Of a DNA stretch of 64,000 nucleotides, positions 47,835 to 59,201 are shown piece after piece. Origin of the DNA: Beroe forskalii (Eukaryota > Ctenophora > Nuda > Beroida > Beroidae); contig WFMF01000029.1 in the NCBI GenBank assembly GCA_011033025.1, positions 496,001 to 560,000 on the forward strand, in the 5' to 3' direction. Below the pieces are notes generated by a model, which worked only from the letters and a program-made list of their open reading frames with translations, was not told where the DNA came from and did no database searches. Each line of letters starts with the position of its first letter. The first letter of the stretch is position 1. Both the position numbers and the translations under genes were made by a program.

Positions 47835-50800
47835 CTGCGGGAGGAGAAGTGTTAGATTAGCCCTGACACTGACCTAATCAGGAAAGATATAGACTTTACA
47901 TTGACCAATCAGCACGCTATTATGGGATGAATTTCTATCATAAGACTTGTACACTCAAAGGGACAGCTTGGTTTAGCCCTAGAGGCCACAAATTCTATCC
48001 GAATGACCGAAAAATTGGTATGAGTGCTTCTTATGATAGTCCAAACAATGTTTGACTGAATTTGTGACTTCCGGGGAAAGTCAAATTTTCGACCATTTTT
48101 GACCATTTTGCCTTACTACTACGCTACTCTGCCTTATTTTTCAGGGTCTGATTTTTGATTTTAATTTATTATTTTTTAGGTAATCATTAATTTGATTACC
48201 TAACGGTCTGACATTACAGTATTTTTGTGTAATAAGACAAACTGGTCAATAATAGTTTAATAAGGACTTAGGAAGGCTATTTCGACCAATTTCTGAGGAA
48301 ATATGGCATTATCGAATGATATACTATCATAAGACTTGTACACTTAAAGGGACAGCTTGGTTTCGCCCTGGAAGCCACAAATTCTATCCCAATGACCTAA
48401 AAATTGGTATGCATGCTTCTTTTGATAGTCCAAACAATGTTTGACTGGATTTATGACTTGTGGAGAAAGTGAAATTTTCGGCCATTTTTGACCATTTTGC
48501 CTTACTATACATCAGTGTTTTTGGTCGATTTTGGCCATTTTTTGACATATCGATTGTTCAAGCATTTTTGAACAAACTGGTCAAGAATAGTTTAGTAATG
48601 ACTCAGGAAGGCTATTTTGACCATTTCCTGAGGAAATATGGCATTATGGGATGAATTACTATCATAAGACTTGTACACTCAAAGGGACAGCTTGGTTTTG
48701 CCCTAGAGGCCACAAATTCCATCCGAATGACCTAAAAATTGGTATGTGTGCTTCTTTTGATAGTCCAAACAATGTTTGACTGGATTTGTGACTTCCGGGA
48801 AAGTGAAATTTTCGGCCATTTTTGACCATTTTGCCTTACTATACATCAGTGTTTTTGGTCGATTTTGGCCATTTTTTGACATATCGATTGTTCAAGCATT
48901 TTTGAACAAACTGGTCAAGAATAGTTTAGTAATGACTCAGGAAGGCTATTTTGACCATTTCCTGAGGAAATATGGCATTATGGGATGAATTACTATCATA
49001 AGACTTGTACACTCAAAGGGACAGCTTGGTTTTGCCCTAGAGGCCACAAATTCCATCCGAATGACCTAAAAATTGGTATGTGTGCTTCTTTTGATAGTCC
49101 AAACAATTTTTGACTGGATTTATGACTTGCGGGGAAAGTCAAATTTTCGGCCATTTTTGACCATTTTGCCTTACTATACATCAGTGTTTTTGGTCGATTT
49201 TGGCCTTTTTTTGACATATCGATTGTTCAAGCATTTTTGAACAAACTGGTCAAGAATAGTTTAGTAATGACTCAGGAAGGCTATTTTGACCATTTCCTGA
49301 GGAAATATGGCATTATGGGATGAATTACTATCATAAGACTTGTACACTCAAAGGGACAGCTTGGTTTTGCCCTAGAGGCCACAAATTCCATCCGAATGAC
49401 CTAAAAATTGGTATGTGTGCTTCTTTTGATAGTCCAAACAATGTTTGACTGGATTTGTGACTTCCGGGGAAAGTGAAATTTTCGGCCATTTTTGACCATT
49501 TTGCCTTACTATACATCAGTGTTTTTGGTCGATTTTGGCCATTTTTTGACATATCGATTGTTCAAGCATTTTTCAACAAACTGGTCAAGAATAGTTTAGT
49601 AATGACTCAGGAAGGCTATTTTGACCATTTCCTGAGGAAATATGGCATTATGGGATGAATTACTATCATAAGACTTGTACACTCAAAGGGACAGCTTGGT
49701 TTTGCCCTAGAGGCCACAAATTCCATCCGAATGACCTAAAAATTGGTATGTGTGCTTCTTTTGATAGTCCAAACAATGTTTGACTGGATTTATGACTTGC
49801 GGAGAAAGTGAAATTTTCGGCCATTTTTGACCATTTTGCCTTACTATACATCAGTGTTTTTGGTCGATTTTGGCCTTTTTTTGACATATCGATTGTTCAA
49901 GCATTTTTGAACAAACTGGTCAAGAATAGTTTAGTAATGACTCAGGAAGGCTATTTTGACCATTTCCTGAGGAAATATGGCATTATGGGATGAATTACTA
50001 TCATAAGACTTGTACACTCAAAGGGACAGCTTGGTTTTGCCCTAGAGGCCACAAATTCCATCCGAATGACCGAAAAATTGGTATGTGTGCTTCTTTTGAT
50101 AGTCCAAACAATGTTTGACTGGATTTGTGACTTCGGGGAAAGTCAAATTTTCGGCCATTTTGACCATTTTGCCTTACTATACATCAGTGTTTTGGTCGAT
50201 TTTGGCCATTTTTGACTTATCGATTGTTTTTGACAATTTTTTGAACAAACTGGTCAAGAATAGTTTAGTAATGACTCAGGAAGGCTATTTTGACCATTTC
50301 CTGAGGAAATATGGCATTATGGGATGATTTACTATCATAAGACTTTTACACTCAAAGGGACAGCTTAGTTTTGCCCTAGAGGCCACAAATTCCATCCGAA
50401 TGACCTGAAAAATTGGTATCTGTGCTTCTTATGAAAGTCCAAACAATGTTTGACTGGATTTGTGACTTCCGGGGAAAGTCAAATTTTCGGCCATTTTTGA
50501 CCATTTTGCCTTACTATACATCAGTGTTTTTGGTCGATTTTGGCCATTTTTTGACATATCGATTGTTCAAGCATTTTTGAACAAACTGGTCAAGAATAGT
50601 TTAGTAATGACTCAGGAAGGCTATTTTGACCATTTCCTGAGGAAATATGGCATTATGGGATGAATTACTATCATAAGACTTGTACACTCAAAGGGACAGC
50701 TTGGTTTTGCCCTAGAGGCCACAAATTCCATCCGAATGACCTAAAAATTTGTATGTGTGCTTCTTTTGATAGTCCAAACAATGTTTGACTGGATTTGTGA

Positions 50801-53800
50801 CTTGACACTGACCAATCAGCACGAAAACTCGTGAACAAGTGTGTAGGATTTTCTGAATTTTGATCAGGGGGCTTTAAGGAAATAAGGAGGGGGTCCTCCG
50901 GATAAACTTACTATGATCATTTGGAAACATCAGGGGATTATAAAGATGGCAGAGGATATAAAAATAATAAAATTTCGATTTAAGTCTGGCCCCCAACAGG
51001 TACCTGCAAGCGAGTGTTTCCTCAGCTTCCATCCCTCGTCCTCTCCCATGGGGTGATCACTGATCTCTGGTAGGTTCTTGTACTCTGATGGGCTGGGAAC
51101 ACTCTCACGGCGTCCCAGAGCACCCCAGACTAGTTGCAGAGCTGAGGGAAAGGGAGGGTTACTTGGGAGGTGGTAACTCAATAAACATGGACCTCAGAGA
51201 GGAAAAAAAGCAACAATCATGCAACCACTCTAGACAGAACATTTAACAATGCTAATAAATGATTAATGATATCAGTTTTAATGAAATTTAACATTTAAAC
51301 TTAAAGAAACATAGAAAAGTTTGAAATCAAACATCGGAATCATTTCCTTAAACGTGGATCAAAATTTGTCAAAAGTTCAGAATATGGTATGCCACGAAAA
51401 ACACATTGCTTGATTGATTGGTTTTACGATGAAAGAAGTAAAATCTTTTGAAAATGATAATTTTTGAGATTTTCTCACTAGAACGTGTACTTACAACGTC
51501 TACGGAGCTCACTAGCCACTGAAAATTCATGTAAAGTCAGTTTACTGTAATGGAAAACTTAAATTTCGCTTCTCATTAAATCTCCATCCAATCGTCATAC
51601 TTCTTATATTCATATTGACTTATCGGAAGGGAAGATAGAATTCTCCGGTTTAACTTCAAATTCACGTGCAATTCTCATGGCATGATGACACCAAATCAAA
51701 CGAAAAAATTGTAAAAATTTGCATGCATGATGCATAATAAGATCGTTCATTTACATTGGATAAACAAAGAAATAGGAAAATCCGTATTCCTTGCTTTGAA
51801 TATCAGATTCTGAGATTAAGATGATAAAAACAGACAATAACACTGGTATGATACATTAGACAATAAATTATTGGTTTTAAAGGTTCAGAAAGTGTCCGAT
51901 ATAAACTACCGGACATCCTCAATATTATGGGAAGCCTTGAAATAATCCCAACAACAGGCAATCAATCAAAGCAAAATCATTTTTGGCAAGGGCCGATCAG
52001 TTTGCAGCACTTCTGTAATCTGTACTGTGGTTTGCAGATAAATATACTGTACATAGGCAGTATACCAAATTTGTTAATGAAAATCAAATTAGAATATGAA
52101 AACTAAAAAACCCCGGTTAAATGAAATCATTAAATCAAACCAAACGTCAATCAACAACGTTTTATCTCGGAAATAATCTGAAACTGGATGAACTTGGTTG
52201 CAGACTTAGGTACAAAATGTGAAGAAGATTATCAAAGTATACTAATAATCAATCTAAATGATATTTTACAATCTCCTCAATCATAACTTAATCATAACAA
52301 ATAACAAATAGCTCATTTCTCCATAACAAAATCATAAATGTTTAGTTGATGATTGTAGACTCATAGAATCAAACATAGATTTCTGATCTTTGTCCCTTCT
52401 GATCATTAACATGCAGAGTTTATAATTCTGAGATTTAGGGCTAAATCACGACTACAATCATTATTTGCTTGATGCACGAATTGAAATGTCCATACTTCCA
52501 GCAACATGATATGTTACACAAGTAACGCGAATACGGCAAAAGAGAACCATTCTGAAATTTCTAGTCCGCCCGGCACCATGCAAGAACATGCTATACGTAT
52601 GAGTATTAAATGAGTATCACGCACGTACTTATGGCGGTCATGTGGAAATTTCAGAATGCGTCCTCAGAAGTCAAAACTCGCATCTTAGTCACAACATAAT
52701 CAGATTCTATCAATCAGATAATACCATGTACCATGCACAATATAGTTAACCTGAAGGTCTTCTCTGTCCACTGCTTACTCCAGTGAACTCAGCGTCAGTA
52801 GTAGCGCCTTCGTTATAGTAGACGTTGCCTTCTCCAGACTTGGAATTAGTGGGGTTTGGGGTTCATGGAGGAAGTGCAATTAATTAAACTTAAATCAGTG
52901 GGATTTGGGGCTGAAATGAAAATAGGGGGGAGGAGAAAAGTGATTTTTTTCTTCGATACAAGAACAGGAAATTAAAGAATTAACAAAATCCACACAAGTA
53001 AAATGAAACATTGAAACTAACTTGTTATCTTCCTGTGAACCAGCTGCTTTTGTTACGTGGGACATTCTGACGGGCAGATCAACCTGAAAAGTTTAATTGA
53101 GTGATTGAATAGATTACCTGTTAAGGAAATTAACCATTTACTCATTTACAAAATCATTCTTGAAGAATATGTGGAATTTTGGTCATTCTTCTCAGCTCAA
53201 ATTCATCCCCTAGAGCTGCAGTGAGTTCCGATATCGGTGTCTGAAATTCCAATGTCGAGGTGCAGTGTGTGGGATGAAAATTATCGGACGAAATCGAGTA
53301 AATTTAGTCGCGTTAACAATCGGTAATATTTTGGCACATTTCCCAGAATGTCCTACAAATGCGTCACGCGCGGTAACAATTTGAGATTATTAACGCGCAG
53401 CACGCGCGTTGCAGCATGCCGATCGACTCGGGAATTTCAGACACCGATCTCAGAGGTGGTCACACCTCTGAGATCGTTTCCTCATCTCCACCGTCAATAA
53501 CAATACTCACGTTGACAGGTCTGTTGGTGTATTTGTAGTAACCTCCAAAGGCAGCTCCTACGAGCATGAAGGCCACTAGAATAGGAACCACAATGGCCAC
53601 TACGTTAGAGGATTTAGCTGCAGGGGATTCGGGATCGTTAGTTTCAAGGCTTCTACTTGGTTAAATTTAGTGGCCAAAAGTTTGTATGCCATTCAAGAAA
53701 TACCATATTTAACTAATACCATATTGATTTCACACCATAATTGATGGACACCAATCCACTCTGAAACATATACCGGTTTCCTGACTAAAACAATTCAATG

Positions 53801-55598
53801 TAACCCAGGTAAAAACAACACGGCGCCGTAAACCATAACGTAGATTATAATTTATACATAGGTTTTGTGTCCTCTGAGAAAGAAGAGAGTTTTGCTGTCT
53901 TGCCGTTGAATGATAGCTGCAGATTACTGTTTGCAGCGTCTTGGTTGATTGTCGAAACAGCGGCCAATGTATCTGAGAAGGGGGGAATTCATCATGCAGA
54001 TGTTTTTGAATATATGAAATGATTCATTCGATACTCTCAAATTCATAGAAGTTTGATCGATTGTACCATATTGAGAACCACTAAATCATAAAAAGCCTGC
54101 AGGTTTCGGGTACCTTCTCTGGGTAGCAGCACTAGTAGAAACAGTGGTCTCCACAACTATGGATCCTGCGTAGTGGTCGATATCGTCGAAATAGTAGTCT
54201 GGGTACTTCTCTTGTAGGTAGGTCTTCAGGTATGAGGAGAAACCTGCATGATTAGATAAACGGCTGTATGACATGTTTCGAAAATGTAGCTTTAGAAGCA
54301 TCAAAGAGAAAAATATTTTTAAGTTTTAAAGACTGCGATCCGATGTACATTGTTAGTTGTTCATTAATTTACTCTAAAAAGCACGTTTGCTGTGACCTGT
54401 GACCCATTGAGACCAATGAATGCTCTATGTTTAAGTATGTACCTTCTGAGTCCTGGTCGACGAAAGAAGAGTAATCTCCGTCAAAGTTGAATACGACTCT
54501 CTGGAGGGGACTGTCTGGAGACTGCTCAGTGATCTCAACTTCCAAATCATATGAATCGTATGCCTGATATAGCAGAGAGATGATAATTCCTTATTCTCAT
54601 CTGAGAACAATATAGTTGAGTAGTTGAGATGTCCCAGAAACTCAAAAAATACCGAGACAATAAAGCTGAATCCCGAAAGAACTTAAATACTTAAATAATT
54701 AGAATGGCAAATACATTTTGATTGTTCAAGACTCCGGAGAATATGTCCAAGTCTTTACCCACCGGGTCTGAGGTGTCTAGGCTGAGGGTCAGTACATAGG
54801 ATCCCTTCCTTGAGAGCCTAACGTCAGTTAGATTCCCGTAGCCACTGATGAACTTGACCTGGAGAGGGTGTTAACAGATTAGCAAGTTCAACATCGAATA
54901 ATAGTGCCGACAGGAATTTATAGCAAAATTTAACAGCACGAGAAACAATCTCTGCCTTTGCCCTTCTCTTTGAAGTTTCCAAGCTCCATTTGAGCTTATC
55001 CTCCCCATTAGACACCTTATCGACCCCAAACTAAAACTGAAGCATTCATCAGACTATGGGTCATTGGATTGGGGTTTAGGCTGCCTTTTAAGTTTCACCC
55101 ACCTCATTGGTTCCGAGGAGTCTGCCATGTTCAGGTCCTGACTTGACAGCGACCTTAGCACCCCACGCACTATCTCCAACTCCGAGTAGAGGCACTACTT
55201 CACCATCCTTAGTAACCACTTTAGAGTGAACCTCCATGTTGGAGAGCATCTCAACTTTCTGTGGGGCAGGGGGGGGGGAGTTTAAGAAATTCTCAATGGT
55301 ACAAATCTGGATTATGTGCCAGAATAAGTTAGGCACCGTACGTTTGACGGAAAATTCATTAAGGAACTTCTTTTGATAGCTCAAGATAGCTGCATCAATC
55401 CAACAATTTGAGGAAAAATTTAAAAGCAAAGATTTTCATGAAATCTCACATCGGGCTTGTCCAGGAGGTTGAAAGCACTGGGAACCAGGATCTTGACGAC
55501 TCCCTGAGACTTGGCTTTAGCTTTTGTCTGCTTCTCCTGCTTCTGTGCGAATGTCTGACCGTCAGTCACCCTGCCAGCGTCTTCTTCGCTCAGTTTCT
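47687..55598 (-). CDS. Single-pass membrane protein, SEA-like ectodomain and cytoplasmic MYND finger (5' partial)
   Basis: Eleven exons: 55450-55598, 55103-55258, 54763-54858, 54443-54563, 54133-54243 (alternative end 54114), 53858-53972, 53511-53652, 53022-53083, 52751-52838, 51004-51141 and 47687-47834. Phases agree except at 53022/52838 and inside the last exon; exon 5 needs the weak donor at 54133. Exons 2-3 encode a beta-rich module (PLLGV, HGRLLGT, then GSYVLTL) resembling fibrocystin/PKHD1-type repeats. Exons 5-6 resemble a SEA domain (F-x-x-YL start, GSIVVE core). Exon 7 has a transmembrane helix (VVAIVVPILVAFMLVGAAF) followed by YYKYTNR, placing the rest in the cytoplasm. The last exon is a MYND zinc finger with all eight ligands: C-x2-C-x8-C-x2-C, YC-x3-C, DWPEH, x3-C. 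One base is missing between its halves, in the run at 47776-47779. The 5' end lies beyond the satellite arrays or the window. Function unknown; adhesion or signalling is inference. Confidence 0.75.
47902..50823. repeat. 335-bp satellite array 1, flanked by 15-bp direct repeats
   Basis: About 8.6 tandem copies of a 335-bp unit (landmarks: 'actatcataagacttgtaca', 'gggacagcttggtt', 'aattttcggccatttttgac', 'ggtcgattttggcc', 'ctgaggaaatatggcattat'). The leftmost copies are divergent, one with an insertion around 48130-48230; the inner copies are nearly identical. TGACCAATCAGCACG occurs at both edges (47902-47916 and 50809-50823). The array fills the last intron of the MYND gene. Open frames in it recur at exact 335-bp intervals and are repeat products. 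Confidence 0.95.
50930..51003 (-). other. Intron DNA after exon 51004-51141
   Basis: A consensus donor (CAG/GTACCT) follows the exon. The downstream reading is AT-rich intron leading to satellite array 1. Confidence 0.6.
53230..53451. mobile_element. MITE-like insertion with about 21-bp inverted ends
   Basis: CGGTGTCTGAAATTCC (53235-53250) is matched by its exact reverse complement at 53431-53446, with near matches extending further out. The roughly 220-bp interior is noncoding and contains CGCGCG words. It sits in the intron after the transmembrane exon. Confidence 0.55.
53445..53476. other. Perfect 14-bp-stem hairpin
   Basis: CGATCTCAGAGGTG, loop GTCA, exact reverse complement. It overlaps the right end of the MITE-like insertion, 35 bp from the transmembrane exon. 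Confidence 0.9.
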
Positions 55599-55635
55599 CT
55601 GGGGAGATTGCTAATTGCTTACTTGCTTATCGTAT

Positions 55636-58600
55636 GGAATCGATGAATTACTATCATAAGACTTGCACACTCAAAGGGACAGCTTGGTTTTGCCCTAGAG
55701 GACACAAATTCCATCCGAATGACCGAAAAATTGGTATGTGTGCTTCTTATGATAGTCCAAACAATGTTTGACTGGATTTGTGACTTCCGGGGAAAGTCAA
55801 ATTTTCGGCCATTTTTGACCATTTTGCCTTACTATACATCAGTGTTTTTGGTCGATTTTGGCAATTTTTTGACTTATCGATTGTTCAAGCAATTTTGATT
55901 AAACTGGTCAATAATAGTTAAATGAGGACTTAGGAAGGCTATTTCGACCAATTTTTGAGGAAATATGGCATTATGGGATGAATTACTACCATAAGACTTG
56001 TACACTCAAAGGTACAGCTTGGTTTTGCCCAAGCCAAAAATTCCATCCGAATGACCGAAAAATTGGTATGTGTGCTTCTTATGATAGTCCAAACAATGTT
56101 TGACTGGATTTATGACTTGCAGAGAAAGTGAAATTTTCGGCCATTTTTGACCATTTTGCCTTACTATACATCAGTGTTTTTGGTCGATTTTGGCAATTTT
56201 TTGACTTATCGATTGTTCAAGCATTTTTGAAAAAGCTGGTCAAAAATAGTTTAATAAGGACTTAGGAAGGCTATTTTGACCATTTCCTGAGGAAATATGG
56301 CATTATGGGATGAATTACTATCATAAGACTTGTACACTAATTTAAGGGACAGCTTGGTCTTGCCCTAGAGGCCACAAATTCCATCCAAATGACCTAAAAA
56401 TTGGTATCTGTGCTTCTTATGATAGTCCAAACAATGTTTGACTGGATTTGTGACTTCCGGGGAAAGTCAAATTTTCGGCCATTTTTGACCATTTTGCCTT
56501 ACTATACATCAGTGTTTTTGGTCAATTTTGGCCATTCTTTGACTTATCGATTGTTCAAGCATTTTTGAACAAACTAGTCAAGAATAGTTTAGTAATGACT
56601 CAGGAAGGCCATTTTGACCATTTTCTGAGGAAATATGGCATAATGGGATGAATTACTATCATAAGACTTGTACACTCAAAGGGACAGCTTGGTTTCGCCC
56701 TGGAAGCCACAAATTCTATCCTAATAACCTAAAAATTGGTATGCGTGCTCCTTTTGATAGTCCAAACAATGTTTGACTGGATTTGTGACTTCCGGGGAAA
56801 GTCAAATTTTCGGCCATTTTTGACCATTTTGCCTTACTATACATCAGTGTTTTTGGTCGATTTTGGCAATTTTTTGACTTATCGATTGTTCAAGCATTTT
56901 TGAATAAACTGGTCAATAATAGTTTAATAAGGACTTAGGAAGGCTATTTCGACCAATTTCTGAGGAAATATGGCATTATGGGATGAATTACTATCATAAG
57001 ACTTGTACACTAAAAGGGACAGCTTGGTTTTGCCCTAGAGGCCACAAATTCCATCCAAATGATCTAAAAATTGGTATCTGTGCTTCTTATGATAGTCCAA
57101 ACAATGTTTGACTGGATTTGTGACTTCCGGGGAAAGTCAAATTTTCGGCCATTTTTGACCATTTTGCCTTACTATACATCAGTGTTTTTGGTCGATTTTG
57201 GCCATTCTTTGACTTATCGATTGTTCAAGCATTTTTGAACAAACTAGTCAAGAATAGTTTAGTAATGAATCAGGAAGGCTATTTTGACCATTTTCTGATG
57301 AGATATGGCATTATGGGATGAATTACTATCATAAGACTTGTACACTCAAAGGGACAGCTTGGTTTCGCCCTGGAAGCCACAAATTCTATCCGAATAACTT
57401 AAAAATTGGTATGCGTGCTCCTTTTGATAGTCCAAACAATGTTTGACTGGATTCATGACTTGCGGAGAAAGTGAAATTTTCGGCCATTTTTGACGATTTT
57501 GCCTTATTATACATCAGTGTTTTTGGTCGATTTTGGCAATTTTTTGACTTATCGATTGTTCAAGCATTTTATAATAAACTGGTCAAGAATAGTTTAATAA
57601 GGACTTAGGATGGCTATTTTGACCATTTCCTGAGGAAATATGGCATTATGGAATGAATTACTATCATAAGACTTGTACACTAAAAGGGACAGCTTGGTTT
57701 TGCCCTAGAGGCCACAAATTCCATCCAAATGACCTAAAAATTGGTATCTGTGCTTCTTATGATAGTCCAAACAATGTTTGACTGGATTTGTGACTTCCGG
57801 GGAAAGTCAAATTTTCGGCCATTTTTGACCATTTTGCCTTACTATACATCAGTGTTTTTGGTCGATTTTGGCCATTCTTTGACTTATCGATTGTTCAAGC
57901 ATTTTTGAACAAACTAGTCAAGAATAGTTTAGTAATGAATCAGGAAGGCTATTTTGACCATTTTCTGAGGAAATATGGCATTATGGGATGAATTACTATC
58001 ATAAGACTTGTACACTCAAAGGGACAGCTTGGTTTCGCCCTGGAAGCCACAAATTCTATCCGAATAACTTAAAAATTGGTATGCGTGCTCCTTTTGATAG
58101 TCCAAACAATGTTTGACTGGATTTGTGATTTCCGGGGAAAGTCAAATCTTCGGCCATTTTTGACCATTTTGCCTTACTATACATCAGTGTTTTTGGTCGA
58201 TTTTGGCAATTTTTGACTTATCGATTGTTCAAGCATTTTTGAACAAACTGGTCAATAATAGTTTAATAAGGACTTAGGAAGGCTATTTTGACCAATTTCT
58301 GAGGAAATATGGCATTATGGGATGAATTACTATCATAAGACTTGTACACTCAAAGGGACAGCTTGGTTTTGCCCTAGAGGCCACAAATTCCATCCAAATG
58401 ACCTAAAAATTGGTATCTGTGCTTCTTATGATAGTCCAAACAATGTTTGACTGGATTTGTGAATTGTGACTTCCGGGGAAAGTCAAATTTTCGGCCATTT
58501 TGACCATTTTGCCTTACTATACATCAGTGTTTTGGTCGATTTTGGCCATTCTTTTGACTTATCGATTGTTCAAGCATTTTTGAACAAACTAGTCAAGAAT

Positions 58601-58965
58601 AGTTTAGTAATGAATCAGGAAGGCTATTTTGACCATTTTCTGAGGAAATATGGCATTATGGGATGAATTACTATCATAAGACTTGTACACTCAAAGGGAC
58701 AGCTTGGTTTCGCCCTGGAAGCCACAAATTCTATCCGAATAACTTAAAAATTGGTATGCGTGCTCCTTTTGATAGTCCAAACAATGTTTGACTGGATTTA
58801 TGACTTGCGGAGAAAGTGAAATTTTCGGCCATTTTTGACCATTTTGCCTTATTATGCATCAGTGTTTTTGGTCGATTTTGGCAATTTTTTGACTTATCGA
58901 TTGTTCAAGCATTTTTGAATAAACTGGTCAAAAATAGTTTAATAAGGACTTAGGATGGCTATTTT
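55636..58965. repeat. 335-bp satellite array 2 with dimeric higher-order structure
   Basis: About ten copies of the same 335-bp family. From about 56320 onward two unit types alternate. Type A has 'ccctagaggcc', 'tccatccaaatgac', 'ggtatctgtgcttcttatg' and 'gccattctttgac'. Type B has 'ccctggaagcc', 'tctatccgaataac', 'ggtatgcgtgctccttttg' and 'ggcaattttttgac'. This makes a roughly 670-bp A-B dimer repeated four times. The array ends abruptly where the retroelement begins. Confidence 0.95.
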
Positions 58966-59201
58966 TGTCATACCCTAACCCCGTTCACCCTTCTAGGATG
59001 TGAATGACTCCCTTGTTTTCATCATACCTTCTTGGATAACTTCAATCATCAACACCCTCTACTCCTGGCTCCAACAATACGGTACACACACTACACCGCG
59101 TATTTGTGAACTAATATCAGTATAAGTTGATATAGTGGTTCTTTAACCTTATTTGATCACACCACCTCATTTCATATCACAGACTAATTTGAGATTTAGC
59201 T

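Noticed and set aside
48460-50327. Many 60-73 codon frames on both strands in the satellite
   Set aside because: They recur at exact 335-bp spacing with the monomer; these are repeat translations, not genes.
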